Assembly (NCBI RefSeq): GCF_000300815.1
Contig: NZ_AMRX01000001.1
Location: forward strand, 186,001-250,000
Reading direction: 5' to 3'
Source: Gayadomonas joobiniege G7
GTDB taxonomy: Bacteria; Pseudomonadota; Gammaproteobacteria; Enterobacterales; Alteromonadaceae
Length of the DNA stretch: 64,000 nucleotides
In this document: piece by piece, positions 35,947 to 44,767 of the stretch
Position numbering within the stretch: position 1 is the first letter of the stretch
How the letters are laid out: every line of letters begins with the position of its first letter
Translations under genes and position numbers: made by a program
The notes under the pieces: generated by a model
Told to the model about the DNA's origin: nothing
The model's input: only the letters and a program-made list of their open reading frames with translations
Databases searched by the model: none

Positions 35947-37596
35947 ATGGCGCATGCAGAACAGTTAAACTGGTGGAAAGGGGCAGTTATCTATCAAGTT
36001 TACCCACGCAGTTTTCAAGACAGTAATCAGGATGGTGTCGGTGATCTCCAAGGCATTATTCAGCGCTTAGATTATATTAAAAGCCTTGCCGTTGATGCCA
36101 TTTGGATATCTCCATTTTTTAAATCACCGATGAAAGATTTTGGTTATGACATTAGCGACTATCGTGCTATTGACCCCTTGTTTGGAGAGATGGACGATTT
36201 TGACGAACTCATCGAAAAAGCTCATCAAAAAAACATAAAAATCATTATCGATCAGGTATTAAGCCATACCTCTGATGAACACCCTTGGTTTTTGCAAAGT
36301 CGCGAAGATAAAACTAACGACAAAGCTGACTGGTATGTCTGGGCCGATGCGAGACCTGATGGTACTCAACCAAACAACTGGTTATCTATTTTTGGCGGAC
36401 CAGCATGGCAATGGGAGCCGCGACGCGGCCAATACTATTTACATAACTTTTTAACCGGTCAGCCCGACTTAAACTTTCACAACCCTGAAGTCCGTGAAGC
36501 GGTTCTTGGTAATGTAAAATATTGGTTAGATAAAGGGGTCGACGGGTTTCGGCTAGATGCTATCAATTTTTGTTTTCACGACAAGCAACTTAGAGACAAC
36601 CCTGCTAAACCGCCAGAAAAACGGACTGGGCGCGGTTTTAGTGAAGATAATCCGTATGCGTTTCAATACCATTTTTATAATAATACCCAACCAGAGAATC
36701 TTGCATTTATGCGAGAAATCCGGGCCTTGCTCGATCAATACCCGGGCACAGTATCTTTAGGTGAAATCTCCTCCGAAGATTCACTGACAACCATGGCTGA
36801 ATATACATCGGGTGGCGATAAACTGCATATGGGATACAGCTTTGAGCTATTAACTAAAGACTATAGTGTTGCTTATATTCGCAGTACAGTCGAACAATTA
36901 GAAAATAGCATGACTGAAGGTTGGCCATGCTGGGCTTTTAGTAACCACGATGTTGAGCGAGTCGCAAGCCGCTGGAATCCCAAAGGCATTGTTGATCCAC
37001 AACAGTGTAAAATGCTAGTGGCGTTATTAACCTCACTGCGTGGCAGCACTTGTTTATATCAGGGTGAAGAATTAGGGTTAGGCGAAGCTGAAGTCGCATT
37101 TGCCGATTTACAAGACCCTTATGGCATCACATTTTGGCCAAACTTTAAAGGCCGTGATGGCTGCCGTACGCCGATGCCTTGGCAAGCCGATGAAACCAGT
37201 TTACATGCAGGTTTCAGCCAAACTAAACCTTGGTTGCCGGTTGATAAAAATCATCAAGCCCAAGCCGTGGCTAAACAAGATACATGTGCTGACTCTGTAT
37301 TAAACGCCAACCGGACATTTTTACACTGGCGACAACAACAAGTTGCTTTGTTGGAAGGTGATATCAAGTTTATTGATACCGACGAACCTATATTAGCCTT
37401 TTGGCGCAAGCATGAAGAAGCGTCTTTGTTTTGTGTATTTAATTTATCTGAGCAGCCACAAACGCTTAATTTAGCTGAGTTTTCACAAACGCCATTAACA
37501 GCTTGTCAAGGTTACACAGACAAGCCTTTAATGCCTTCTGAGACTAGTTTAACGCTCCCCGCTTATGGCTATTTTATTGCGCAAGCTAACCACTAA
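35947..37596 (+). CDS. Cytoplasmic GH13 alpha-glucosidase (oligo-1,6-glucosidase/alpha-glucosidase group)
   Basis: 549 aa without a signal peptide. It begins MAHAEQLNWWKGAVIYQVYP, typical of the group. The nucleophile Asp is in GFRLDAINF, the acid/base Glu in SLGEISSED and the third Asp in FSNHDVERV. It splits imported maltose or maltodextrins to glucose in the cytoplasm. The ATG at 35947 with GGAG upstream is preferred over the frame opening at 35737, which would run across the operator. It is divergent from the rest of the locus. Confidence 0.92.
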   Translation: MAHAEQLNWWKGAVIYQVYPRSFQDSNQDGVGDLQGIIQRLDYIKSLAVDAIWISPFFKSPMKDFGYDISDYRAIDPLFGEMDDFDELIEKAHQKNIKIIIDQVLSHTSDEHPWFLQSREDKTNDKADWYVWADARPDGTQPNNWLSIFGGPAWQWEPRRGQYYLHNFLTGQPDLNFHNPEVREAVLGNVKYWLDKGVDGFRLDAINFCFHDKQLRDNPAKPPEKRTGRGFSEDNPYAFQYHFYNNTQPENLAFMREIRALLDQYPGTVSLGEISSEDSLTTMAEYTSGGDKLHMGYSFELLTKDYSVAYIRSTVEQLENSMTEGWPCWAFSNHDVERVASRWNPKGIVDPQQCKMLVALLTSLRGSTCLYQGEELGLGEAEVAFADLQDPYGITFWPNFKGRDGCRTPMPWQADETSLHAGFSQTKPWLPVDKNHQAQAVAKQDTCADSVLNANRTFLHWRQQQVALLEGDIKFIDTDEPILAFWRKHEEASLFCVFNLSEQPQTLNLAEFSQTPLTACQGYTDKPLMPSETSLTLPAYGYFIAQANH

Positions 37597-37616
37597 AAAC
37601 AGAGCTTAGCGCTGAT

Positions 37617-38300
37617 TTAACAGCTCTCCTGCAAAGCTTCTGCAAGGGTCAGAGGCTTTTCGCTTTGGTCATCTAGGACCAATTGAGTTTCTAGTTTGTC
37701 TAAATGGCGTTGCATTAAGTCGCACGCGGTGCCTGTATCGCCTTGTTTTAATGCCCTCAATATACTTTGATGTTCGCCTGTTGCGCAGGCAGGCACATCA
37801 TTTTTTTGATACAAAGCAACAATCAAGGCGCTGCGAATTAATATGTTTTCAAACATATCGTACAAAACACTGTTTTCAGCAATTTGCGCCAACATTAAAT
37901 GAAAACCACTTAACGCTTGGATAATTTTTTGCCTATCACCGCCATCAATGGCCGCTTGCTCGTTGGCCATGTGTTGCTCAATGACAGATTTATGTTTGTG
38001 ATATTTTTCTGGCGTGATCAACTCAACAATGCCACGCTCTATCACTCGGCGTCCGGTGAACACTTCTTTGGCTTCTAAGCTACTGGGTTTAGCAACAAAC
38101 GCCCCTTTATTGCGCTCAATACTAACGTATTTATTTAACGCTAAACGTTGCATCGCGGCTTGCACATGATTGCGATTGGCTTTTAATGATTCAGCCACCT
38201 GCAACTCAACTAACCTTTGCCCGGGTTTTAGCCGGCGCTGCATGATAGCTCTAGCAATAACCGAGACTATCCTTTCAATTTCTGTTTGTTTATCTATCAA
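37617..38300 (-). CDS. GntR-family regulator (FCD/FadR subgroup)
   Basis: 227 aa. The winged helix at about 8-72 contains RLKPGQRLVELQVAESLKAN and VQAAMQRLALNKYVSIERNK. The C-terminal helical FCD domain has FHLMLAQIAENSVLYDMF, EHQSILRALKQGD and MQRHLDKLETQL, with His residues where this subgroup binds metal or carboxylate effectors. The start appears to be TTG at 38300 with GGAG just upstream. It is divergent from the RraA-amidase-GGT genes and probably controls them. Confidence 0.85.
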   Translation of the reverse strand: MIDKQTEIERIVSVIARAIMQRRLKPGQRLVELQVAESLKANRNHVQAAMQRLALNKYVSIERNKGAFVAKPSSLEAKEVFTGRRVIERGIVELITPEKYHKHKSVIEQHMANEQAAIDGGDRQKIIQALSGFHLMLAQIAENSVLYDMFENILIRSALIVALYQKNDVPACATGEHQSILRALKQGDTGTACDLMQRHLDKLETQLVLDDQSEKPLTLAEALQESC

Positions 38301-38312
38301 AACAACTCCATA

Positions 38313-38340
38313 GCTAGCACTGGAATGGAAATTGCTAGCA
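38313..38340. promoter_or_regulatory. Candidate operator: direct repeats GCTAGCA
   Basis: Two copies of GCTAGCA (38313-38319 and 38334-38340) are 21 bp apart, two helical turns, between the GntR start and the divergent RraA-like gene. The second copy lies in the palindrome TGCTAGCA. A regulator site is inferred. Confidence 0.4.
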
Positions 38341-38430
38341 TTAATAGATTATTTGTCATTTTCAGTATAGGCGATTCTCAGCTTGATGAGTATCTATTGA
38401 CATAACACACCTTCAGATATCGGATTTAAC

Positions 38431-38922
38431 ATGCAAAAACTGAGTTTTTCAACACCTGATCTTTATGATCTACACAGAGATAAGATCACAGCTATGCCAG
38501 CGGGTCTTCACCACTTCGGTGCAATTAAGCATTTTTATGGTCAAGTTGTAACTGTCAGTTGCCCAAACGATAATTCACAAGCCGTCGCTATGCTTAAACA
38601 AGCCGGTCAGGGTAAAGTGCTGCTGATTGACGGTTTTGGCGATCTTAAACATGCTTACTTAGGAGATAACATGGCGTTAGAGGCACTAAAAAATGGCTGG
38701 CAAGGCGTAGTGGTTAACGCTTGTGTGCGCGACATTGAAATTTTGCGAACGCTAGATTTACCTGTTATGGCGCTTGGCCATACTCCAGCGAGCACAGTCA
38801 AACGCGGGTTAGGGCAAGTTAACCAAGCGGTCGAACTTCTGGAACAAACAATAACACCAGCAGACTGGTTATACGCTGATGAAAACGGCATTATTATTAG
38901 CCAGACAGCACTCAATATATAA
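38431..38922 (+). CDS. RraA-like aldolase/decarboxylase family protein
   Basis: 163 aa of the RraA / 4-hydroxy-4-methyl-2-oxoglutarate aldolase family. Conserved blocks are VLLIDGFGDLKHAYLGDNMA, NGWQGVVVNACVRDIEIL (with the Arg-Asp pair used for substrate and metal binding) and WLYADENGIIIS. The fold covers E. coli RNase E inhibitor RraA and class II pyruvate aldolases/oxaloacetate decarboxylases. With an amidase and a GGT-type hydrolase next to it, an enzymatic role is more likely than RNase control. It starts a four-gene run on the plus strand. Confidence 0.82.
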   Translation: MQKLSFSTPDLYDLHRDKITAMPAGLHHFGAIKHFYGQVVTVSCPNDNSQAVAMLKQAGQGKVLLIDGFGDLKHAYLGDNMALEALKNGWQGVVVNACVRDIEILRTLDLPVMALGHTPASTVKRGLGQVNQAVELLEQTITPADWLYADENGIIISQTALNI

Positions 38923-38930
38923 GGATATCT

Positions 38931-40115
38931 ATGAGACAAGCGAAATGGCCTGAACAGATCTATTGCCAACATGGGCCCAAACACTTGCAAACCTGCAATT
39001 CGGGCATATTGCAGCAGCAAAACATCGCGGTTAAAGATGTATTTTCAATAAAAGGTTATCGACATGCTGCAGGTAACCCGACTTGGCTTGCGACTCATGC
39101 CCCAGCAACCCAAACCGCATCGTCGATCAATAAATTATTGTCTGCCGGCGCCATCGTGCAAAGTTATGTTCATACCGACGAACTCGCTTATAGCTTAGAA
39201 GGCAATAACATCCATTATGGTTGTGCAGAAAACCCCGCTAAACCTGGCCACACCTGCGGTGGCAGCAGTATGGGTTGTGCAGCGGCTGTTGCGTCCGGGT
39301 ATGCCCAAATAGGTCTAGGCACAGACACTGGCGGCTCGATTCGAGTGCCTGCCTGTTATACAGGCTTGTTTGGCATCAGGCCGAGTTATCACCAAATTGC
39401 TCGCGACGGCTTAACAGGTTTAGCCCCTGAATTTGACACCATTGGATGGTTGACGGCCAATGCTCAATTATTGCAGAAAGTAGGGCAAGTATTATTGCCC
39501 GACGCACCAGTGCAAAAGATAAATAAAATTGTGGTCTGCCCAGCATTGTTTGAACTGCTCGAGCCAGCATGCAAAGACAGTGTGCAAAAAAGCCTCACTG
39601 CGATTCGAGATAGTTTTGCCGAAGTGCAAATAGTAGAAATGCCCACGTCTTTATTAACTGAGTTGAGTGAGGCTTTTCGTGTTTTACAAGCTCTCAACAT
39701 CGCCGATACCCACAGGGAATGGTTGCAGCAAGAGAACCCCGAATTTGCACCTGCGATTGCTCAGCGATTTCAGTTAGCCTTGCAAATGGATGCTAAACTT
39801 GCGGTCGCTGCACGCCGGACCCAGCATAAAATTAAACAATGGATCAGCACACATTTAACCGATGACGCGGCTTTATTCCTGCCAAGCACACCAACGATCG
39901 CCCCAAAAATCGGTGCTGATGTGAGTAATTTAAGAGTGCAAACCATGCAACTCACCGCAATTTGTGGCCTAACCGGTAGTTGTCAGGTACATTTGCCGCT
40001 CACCACTGAAGCAATTGACGGTCCATACGGTTTTTCTTTATTGATGCCCGCGGGGGCTGATTTAAGTTTATTGAACTTAGCCGTTCGTTTAAGCCAACTA
40101 GATGTCTGGAAATAA
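38931..40115 (+). CDS. Amidase-signature family hydrolase
   Basis: 394 aa. The Ser-cisSer-Lys triad is visible: Lys in NIAVKDVFSIKGY (about residue 35), the first Ser in CGGSSMGCAAAV and the nucleophile Ser in GLGTDTGGSIRVPACYTGLF. It is shorter than typical GatA proteins and has no GatB/C partner here. The family includes ureide and allophanate-type amidases such as AtzE/AtzF and HpxY. The substrate is probably a small amide or ureide, judged from the adjacent HpxW-like gene. It starts 8 bp after the RraA-like gene. Confidence 0.85.
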   Translation: MRQAKWPEQIYCQHGPKHLQTCNSGILQQQNIAVKDVFSIKGYRHAAGNPTWLATHAPATQTASSINKLLSAGAIVQSYVHTDELAYSLEGNNIHYGCAENPAKPGHTCGGSSMGCAAAVASGYAQIGLGTDTGGSIRVPACYTGLFGIRPSYHQIARDGLTGLAPEFDTIGWLTANAQLLQKVGQVLLPDAPVQKINKIVVCPALFELLEPACKDSVQKSLTAIRDSFAEVQIVEMPTSLLTELSEAFRVLQALNIADTHREWLQQENPEFAPAIAQRFQLALQMDAKLAVAARRTQHKIKQWISTHLTDDAALFLPSTPTIAPKIGADVSNLRVQTMQLTAICGLTGSCQVHLPLTTEAIDGPYGFSLLMPAGADLSLLNLAVRLSQLDVWK

Positions 40116-40118
40116 TAA

Positions 40119-41681
40119 ATGTCTCAACAATTTGCGTTTACCGCACCTCATCAAGCCGCTACCGACGCAGCGATAACACTATTATCAGAAGGCGCTACGG
40201 CTTGCGAAGCTATGGTCTGTGCAGCAGCGGTGATTTCTGTGGTTTACCCCCATATGAACTCTATTGGCGGGGACGGTTTTTGGTTAATTGATAATCCAAA
40301 TGCCGAGCCAATTGCAATTGATGCTTGTGGCAGGGCCCCTTTTAGTGAACAAAATATTCAAGCATTGACTCAAATTGATGAACGTGGCGGGTTAAGTGCC
40401 CTCACGCAAGCAGGCACTATTAGTGGCTGGAAAGCAGCATTAACGCGAGACCCAAATGCCAAGCTGCCATTAAGTCGTATTTTAGAGCCGGCAATTTCCG
40501 TAGCTAAAGAGGGTTTCACTGTTAATGAGAGCTTAGTTTCAGCCAGTCGCAAGTTATTTTCTGTTACCCAGCGAAACCAAGCATTTAAACACATATATGA
40601 ACCTGAAAAGCGAATATTAACGGCCGGTGAAAACTTTACCAATCCAGCGTTAGCCAATACTTTTAGTTATTTAAGTCAGCATGGTTTAGCGGCTTTTTAC
40701 CAAGGCGAACTGGCTGAAAGTTTTGCCAAGGATTTGGCCGATGCTGGTAGTCTACTCACCTTAAATGATATTAACAAAACCCAAGCTCAGGTCGTGTCCC
40801 CCCTCTCGGTAAAACTATCGGATGCCACTTGTTATAACCTACCAGCGCCGACCCAAGGGGTGCATTCATTACAAATTTTAGCGATTTTAGATAGGCTTAA
40901 AGCAGCTGCCAACACAGAGGCGCAATGGGTGCATCTGATAGTTGAAGCAAGTAAACAAAGTTTTGCCCTGAAATCACAAATTTGGGCTGACCCAAACTGT
41001 TTAAATCATGTTTATGATCAAGCACTCAGTCAGGAGTCTATCCGTTATTTAGCCGATAATATCCAAATGAATAAAGCACACCCATACCCTTTTGATAATC
41101 TTCCAGGTGATACGGTATGGATGGGTGCGCGCGATAAAAACGGCCAAATGGTGAGCTTTATTCAAAGTGTGTATTGGGAGTTTGGCAGTGGTATTGCTAT
41201 GCAAGAAGGTGGTTTTGTCTGGAATAACCGTGCCACCAGTTTTAGCTTATTACCAGGGCAAATTAATAAAATTGCCGCCGGAAAAAAACCGGCTCATACA
41301 TTAAACCCCGCGCTTGCCCACTTAAAAGATGGTCGCAAAATGGTCTATGGTACTATGGGGGGCGAAGGACAACCCCAAACGCAAGCAGCAATATTTTCTC
41401 GCTATGTTTGGCGTCAACAGTCATTAGCTTCTGCCATCAGCCAACCGCGCTGGTTACTTGGCCGAACTTGGGGTGACGATAGCAACAATTTAAAAGTGGA
41501 AGCCAGCTTAGCAGCTAAGATTGCCGATTCACTTGATAGATGTGGCCATAATTGGCAAACGGTCGCCGACAATAACGAAATCATGGGGCATGCAGGGGCT
41601 ATTGTCCAGCATCCCAATGGCCATTTAGAAGCGGCCACTGATCCCAGATCAGATGGCGCGGCTAAGGTCTTAAATTTATAA
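40119..41681 (+). CDS. Gamma-glutamyltransferase-fold hydrolase, oxamate amidohydrolase (HpxW)-like
   Basis: 520 aa Ntn-hydrolase. It has no signal peptide, unlike periplasmic GGTs. The N-terminus reads AVISVVYPHMNSIGGDGFWL, characteristic of the HpxW/YwrD-type branch. The predicted autoprocessing nucleophile is Thr332 in LPGDTVWMGARD, followed by the small-subunit motif MVSFIQSVYWEFGSG and YGTMGGEGQPQTQ. HpxW of Klebsiella hydrolyses oxamate in purine (allantoin/oxalurate) use. That assignment is by resemblance and context; another small amide is possible. It starts 3 bp after the amidase gene. Confidence 0.82.
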   Translation: MSQQFAFTAPHQAATDAAITLLSEGATACEAMVCAAAVISVVYPHMNSIGGDGFWLIDNPNAEPIAIDACGRAPFSEQNIQALTQIDERGGLSALTQAGTISGWKAALTRDPNAKLPLSRILEPAISVAKEGFTVNESLVSASRKLFSVTQRNQAFKHIYEPEKRILTAGENFTNPALANTFSYLSQHGLAAFYQGELAESFAKDLADAGSLLTLNDINKTQAQVVSPLSVKLSDATCYNLPAPTQGVHSLQILAILDRLKAAANTEAQWVHLIVEASKQSFALKSQIWADPNCLNHVYDQALSQESIRYLADNIQMNKAHPYPFDNLPGDTVWMGARDKNGQMVSFIQSVYWEFGSGIAMQEGGFVWNNRATSFSLLPGQINKIAAGKKPAHTLNPALAHLKDGRKMVYGTMGGEGQPQTQAAIFSRYVWRQQSLASAISQPRWLLGRTWGDDSNNLKVEASLAAKIADSLDRCGHNWQTVADNNEIMGHAGAIVQHPNGHLEAATDPRSDGAAKVLNL

Positions 41682-41706
41682 ATAATAATCAAATGGACAA
41701 AACAAA

Positions 41707-42528
41707 ATGAATGAACTTTTACAAGCCTGGCCTATTTTTGCTGGGCTCGCAGCAACGGGTGTTTTTGCTGGCATTTTAGCAGGATTATTTGGCGTTGGCG
41801 GCGGCATAGTCATAGTACCTGTGCTTTATTTTTTACTGCAGCAGTTTAATGTATCGCCCGAATCGGCCATGCAAATTGCAACGGCCACCTCGTTAGCGAC
41901 GATTATTCCAACCTCAGTTTCGTCAATTCGTGCCCACCAAAAAAAAGGCAATATCCATGGTGCTTTATTAAAACTTTGGGGACCTATTATTATTTTGTTT
42001 GCCGTGCTCGGCAGCTTTGCCGCGAGCCAAATAAGCGGCCATAGCTTAACCCTGATGTTTGCCGTTATCGCTCTATTAGTGAGCTTAAATATGTTATTTA
42101 GATCAGGCGCGCCGGCTTTATTTAATCAACTACCAGGGCGTTTTCTACAACGTATTATGGCCGCGGCGGTTGGCGGTTTATCTGTGATGATAGGCATAGG
42201 TGGCGGCACTATTGGGGTGCCATTATTAACTTCTTTTAACGTCGCCGCCCATAAAGCCGTTGGCACTGCCGCTGTTTTTGGTTTGCTCATTGCTGTGCCC
42301 GGTACCCTGGTTATGTTGTTAACAGGCATTGCGCCAGCAGATGCGCCTTTTGGTAACTGGGGATTAATTAGCTTACCAGCATTTTTAATTTTAATGCCAC
42401 TAACCATATTATTTGCGCCTATTGGTGCCAATATTGGCAGCCGCTTAAACAGCGCCCAGCTTAAAAAAGGATTTGCGGTATTATTAGTGATCACAGGCAT
42501 TAGGATGATTTTTGAGGTGCTTGGCTAA
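41707..42528 (+). CDS. TauE/SafE family membrane permease
   Basis: 273 aa with about eight predicted helices. The TauE/SafE hallmarks are FAGILAGLFGVGGGIVIVPVL near residue 20 and the repeated GGLSVMIGIGGGTIGVPLL in the second half. The family is associated with transport of sulfite, sulfonates or other organic anions; direction is often unknown. As the last gene of the RraA-amidase-GGT run, it may move that pathway's substrate or product. Confidence 0.87.
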   Translation: MNELLQAWPIFAGLAATGVFAGILAGLFGVGGGIVIVPVLYFLLQQFNVSPESAMQIATATSLATIIPTSVSSIRAHQKKGNIHGALLKLWGPIIILFAVLGSFAASQISGHSLTLMFAVIALLVSLNMLFRSGAPALFNQLPGRFLQRIMAAAVGGLSVMIGIGGGTIGVPLLTSFNVAAHKAVGTAAVFGLLIAVPGTLVMLLTGIAPADAPFGNWGLISLPAFLILMPLTILFAPIGANIGSRLNSAQLKKGFAVLLVITGIRMIFEVLG

Positions 42529-42550
42529 AACCAACGCCCGTTAATATAAA

Positions 42551-42646
42551 TAGCCTTTACAACCTCTGTTTAACCTTGGTATTCCTATCACTTTATGCAA
42601 GTATAAAGGCTGATATCGGCTCAGGTTAACAGAGGATTGTATTTTT
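42551..42646 (+). promoter_or_regulatory. Switch-like leader with competing helices before the transglycosylase gene
   Basis: Arm A (AGCCTTTA, 42552-42559) can pair with A' (TAAAGGCT, 42604-42611). Arm B (CCTCTGTTTAACC, 42563-42575) can pair with B' (GGTTAACAGAGG, 42624-42635) with one bulge. The order A-B-A'-B' means both pairs together form a pseudoknot; otherwise they compete. A' can also pair locally with CTTTAT (42591-42596). B' contains AGAGG, the only ribosome-binding sequence for the ATG at 42647. DNA operators are an alternative reading. Confidence 0.5.
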
Positions 42647-43783
42647 ATGAGTCACCGCCACTTAATTAAACTAGCGTTTTTTGTCTGTGCGCTGAATAGC
42701 ATTCATATTAGCCACGCCCAAGAGTCAGGGTATCGCGAATTTTTATCATCCCAAAACGGTGACTTTGCGGCGTATCAAACAGCACAATATAAAGCATTTT
42801 CAGAATATGCAGCGGCATGGCAAGCTGCGCAAAAAGCTTATTTAAAAAAGATTAAACAGCATTGGCAAGATGGCCGACTACCCGACCAAACCCAGTGGGT
42901 GACCTATAGCCCTGACTTAAATAATAGAACAACCGTCGACTACAAAAATGCCCAAGTGGTTATCGAAGTAAAAAATCAAAAAGATCAACAAAAAGCCATT
43001 GCTTACGCAAAACAACAACTTGAACAACTCGCCACCAGCAGTGTGAACCAAGAGTTAAAAAAAGATCCGGTTTATAACGCAAACAAAGCCAGCCAACCAA
43101 CGGCAATAGCCGAGCAAAAAATATTACCAGAAGCCGTTGTTAAACAAGCGAGCAAACAGCCGCCTATTAAAGTAACTCAGCAGCAAGATACGGTAAAAGT
43201 AGTTTATCAGTTGGCCAAACCCGAGTTGTTATCGGCACAAGCGGCCAAGTTTTATCCAGAGGTACAAAAACAAGCGAATAAATATGGCTTAGATGCGGCC
43301 CTTTTATTAGCCATTATTCATACTGAATCTAGCTTTAATCCACTCGCCCGATCGCCGGTCCCTGCTTTTGGTTTAATGCAAATAGTGCCCGGCTCGGCAG
43401 GCAAAGATGTCAGTAAGTTTTTACAAGGCAAAAGCATTTTGTACAGCCCAGATTATTTATATCAGGCCGATAAAAATGTTGAAGCGGGCAGCGTTTATTT
43501 TTACATTTTAAGCAACCGCTATTTTAAGTCGGTAAAAAATCCAGTGTCGCGCATTTTTCTTTCTATTGCTGCCTATAATACGGGGCCAGGTAACGTTGCC
43601 AGAACCTTAACAGGTACCACCTCGTTAACTAAAACCAGTGCGGTGGCTAACCAAATGACGCCAAAACAAATATATCAGCACTTGTATAAAAACTTACCGT
43701 ACGATGAAACCAAACATTATTTAGCTCGGGTCACTAAGCGCACCGGCGAGTACCAGCAAAAGCTGTCACAAGCGAATCAATAA
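42647..43783 (+). CDS. MltC-like lytic transglycosylase
   Basis: 378 aa, exported: the signal peptide ends at about HISHA (residue 24), with no lipobox. The N-terminal domain (YREFLSSQNGDFAAYQTAQY) resembles the MltC-specific domain. The C-terminal SLT domain carries the catalytic Glu in AIIHTESSFNPLARS, then FGLMQIVPGSAGKDV and SIAAYNTGPGNVARTL. It cleaves murein glycan strands to 1,6-anhydro products in the periplasm. It has a structured leader of its own and is not obviously part of the upstream catabolic run. Confidence 0.88.
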   Translation: MSHRHLIKLAFFVCALNSIHISHAQESGYREFLSSQNGDFAAYQTAQYKAFSEYAAAWQAAQKAYLKKIKQHWQDGRLPDQTQWVTYSPDLNNRTTVDYKNAQVVIEVKNQKDQQKAIAYAKQQLEQLATSSVNQELKKDPVYNANKASQPTAIAEQKILPEAVVKQASKQPPIKVTQQQDTVKVVYQLAKPELLSAQAAKFYPEVQKQANKYGLDAALLLAIIHTESSFNPLARSPVPAFGLMQIVPGSAGKDVSKFLQGKSILYSPDYLYQADKNVEAGSVYFYILSNRYFKSVKNPVSRIFLSIAAYNTGPGNVARTLTGTTSLTKTSAVANQMTPKQIYQHLYKNLPYDETKHYLARVTKRTGEYQQKLSQANQ

Positions 43784-43801
43784 GTTTTATATTTGGCGCT
43801 G

Positions 43802-44695
43802 TTATTTATTGCTTCGCATATCCAAAATCGGCATCCCGCCTTCTGCTAACATAGTTTGCGGGAGTTTGCCGTCCCAGTTTTGCGCTTCGGTCAAACTAAC
43901 AATTAACGGATTATCGCGCAGGGCTTTGGCTTTTGCTTCAATTGCTTGCGCTTCGGCTTCACCTTTTAGGACTATGGCTTGTGCCTCTGCTTCGGCCACT
44001 TTTATAATGCCTTGTGCTTTCGCATCGGCGGTATTTACTTCTCTTAATGCTTCTAAGCGCTGACGCTCTAGTTTATGCTCTTCGGCTGCAGCTAAATTCT
44101 TTTCGGTTTGTTTTATTTCAATTGACTGAATATATTTGGCAGGCAACTCGATATTTTCGATTTGAATGTTATCAACCACCACTGGAAAACCTTCCATTTC
44201 GGCAATTAAACGTTGCTCTATGCCCTGAATTGCTAACGCCCTATCTTGAATAAGTTGCTCCGCTTCAAATCTTGGGATAGTGTCTTTTGTCGCTGATCGA
44301 AACCTTGGATCTAAAATACGCTGCTCAAATTGCATTAGGCCACCGTATTTACGGAATAGATCGAGCGCAGCTTCTTTGTCAGCTGTCCAGTTAACAGAAA
44401 CTTCAATAGTCACCGGCATTTGTTCTTTCGTGGATGACGCCATTTTTTCAGCATTTTTGCGTGTTCTGACTTCGATTGGCTCAACTGAGTCAATAAATGG
44501 CAGCTTAAAATGCAGGCCCGGATTTTCTTGGTATTTGGCTTCGCCAAAGCGCTTAACAATTCCGACGTGGCCTTCTTCTACGGTATAAATACTGCTCGCC
44601 ACCACAGCGATTGAAAAAATACCAATAATACCAAATGCAATTGCTTTTTTTTGAGTTGGGCGGCCAACCGGTCTCATCACTTCCAAAACACTCAT
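43802..44695 (-). CDS. SPFH/prohibitin-like membrane protein
   Basis: 297 aa. One N-terminal membrane helix (AIAFGIIGIFSIAVVASSIY) precedes an SPFH domain (YTVEEGHVGIVKRFGEAKYQ, PGLHFKLPFID) and a long Ala/Glu-rich coiled coil (VAEAEAQAIVLKGEAEAQAI). Such proteins form large membrane rings that often bind FtsH-type proteases or organise membrane domains. No partner such as HflK is adjacent. Confidence 0.87.
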   Translation of the reverse strand: MSVLEVMRPVGRPTQKKAIAFGIIGIFSIAVVASSIYTVEEGHVGIVKRFGEAKYQENPGLHFKLPFIDSVEPIEVRTRKNAEKMASSTKEQMPVTIEVSVNWTADKEAALDLFRKYGGLMQFEQRILDPRFRSATKDTIPRFEAEQLIQDRALAIQGIEQRLIAEMEGFPVVVDNIQIENIELPAKYIQSIEIKQTEKNLAAAEEHKLERQRLEALREVNTADAKAQGIIKVAEAEAQAIVLKGEAEAQAIEAKAKALRDNPLIVSLTEAQNWDGKLPQTMLAEGGMPILDMRSNK

Positions 44696-44767
44696 CCTTT
44701 TTATTTAAGTCGACCAAGTTTAGTCAACAAAATGCAATTGAACAAGCTAAGCCGACCGCCAGTATAT

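Noticed and set aside
40119-41681. Classical periplasmic gamma-glutamyltranspeptidase
   Set aside because: No signal peptide, and the motifs around the predicted nucleophile Thr332 differ from glutathione-acting GGTs.
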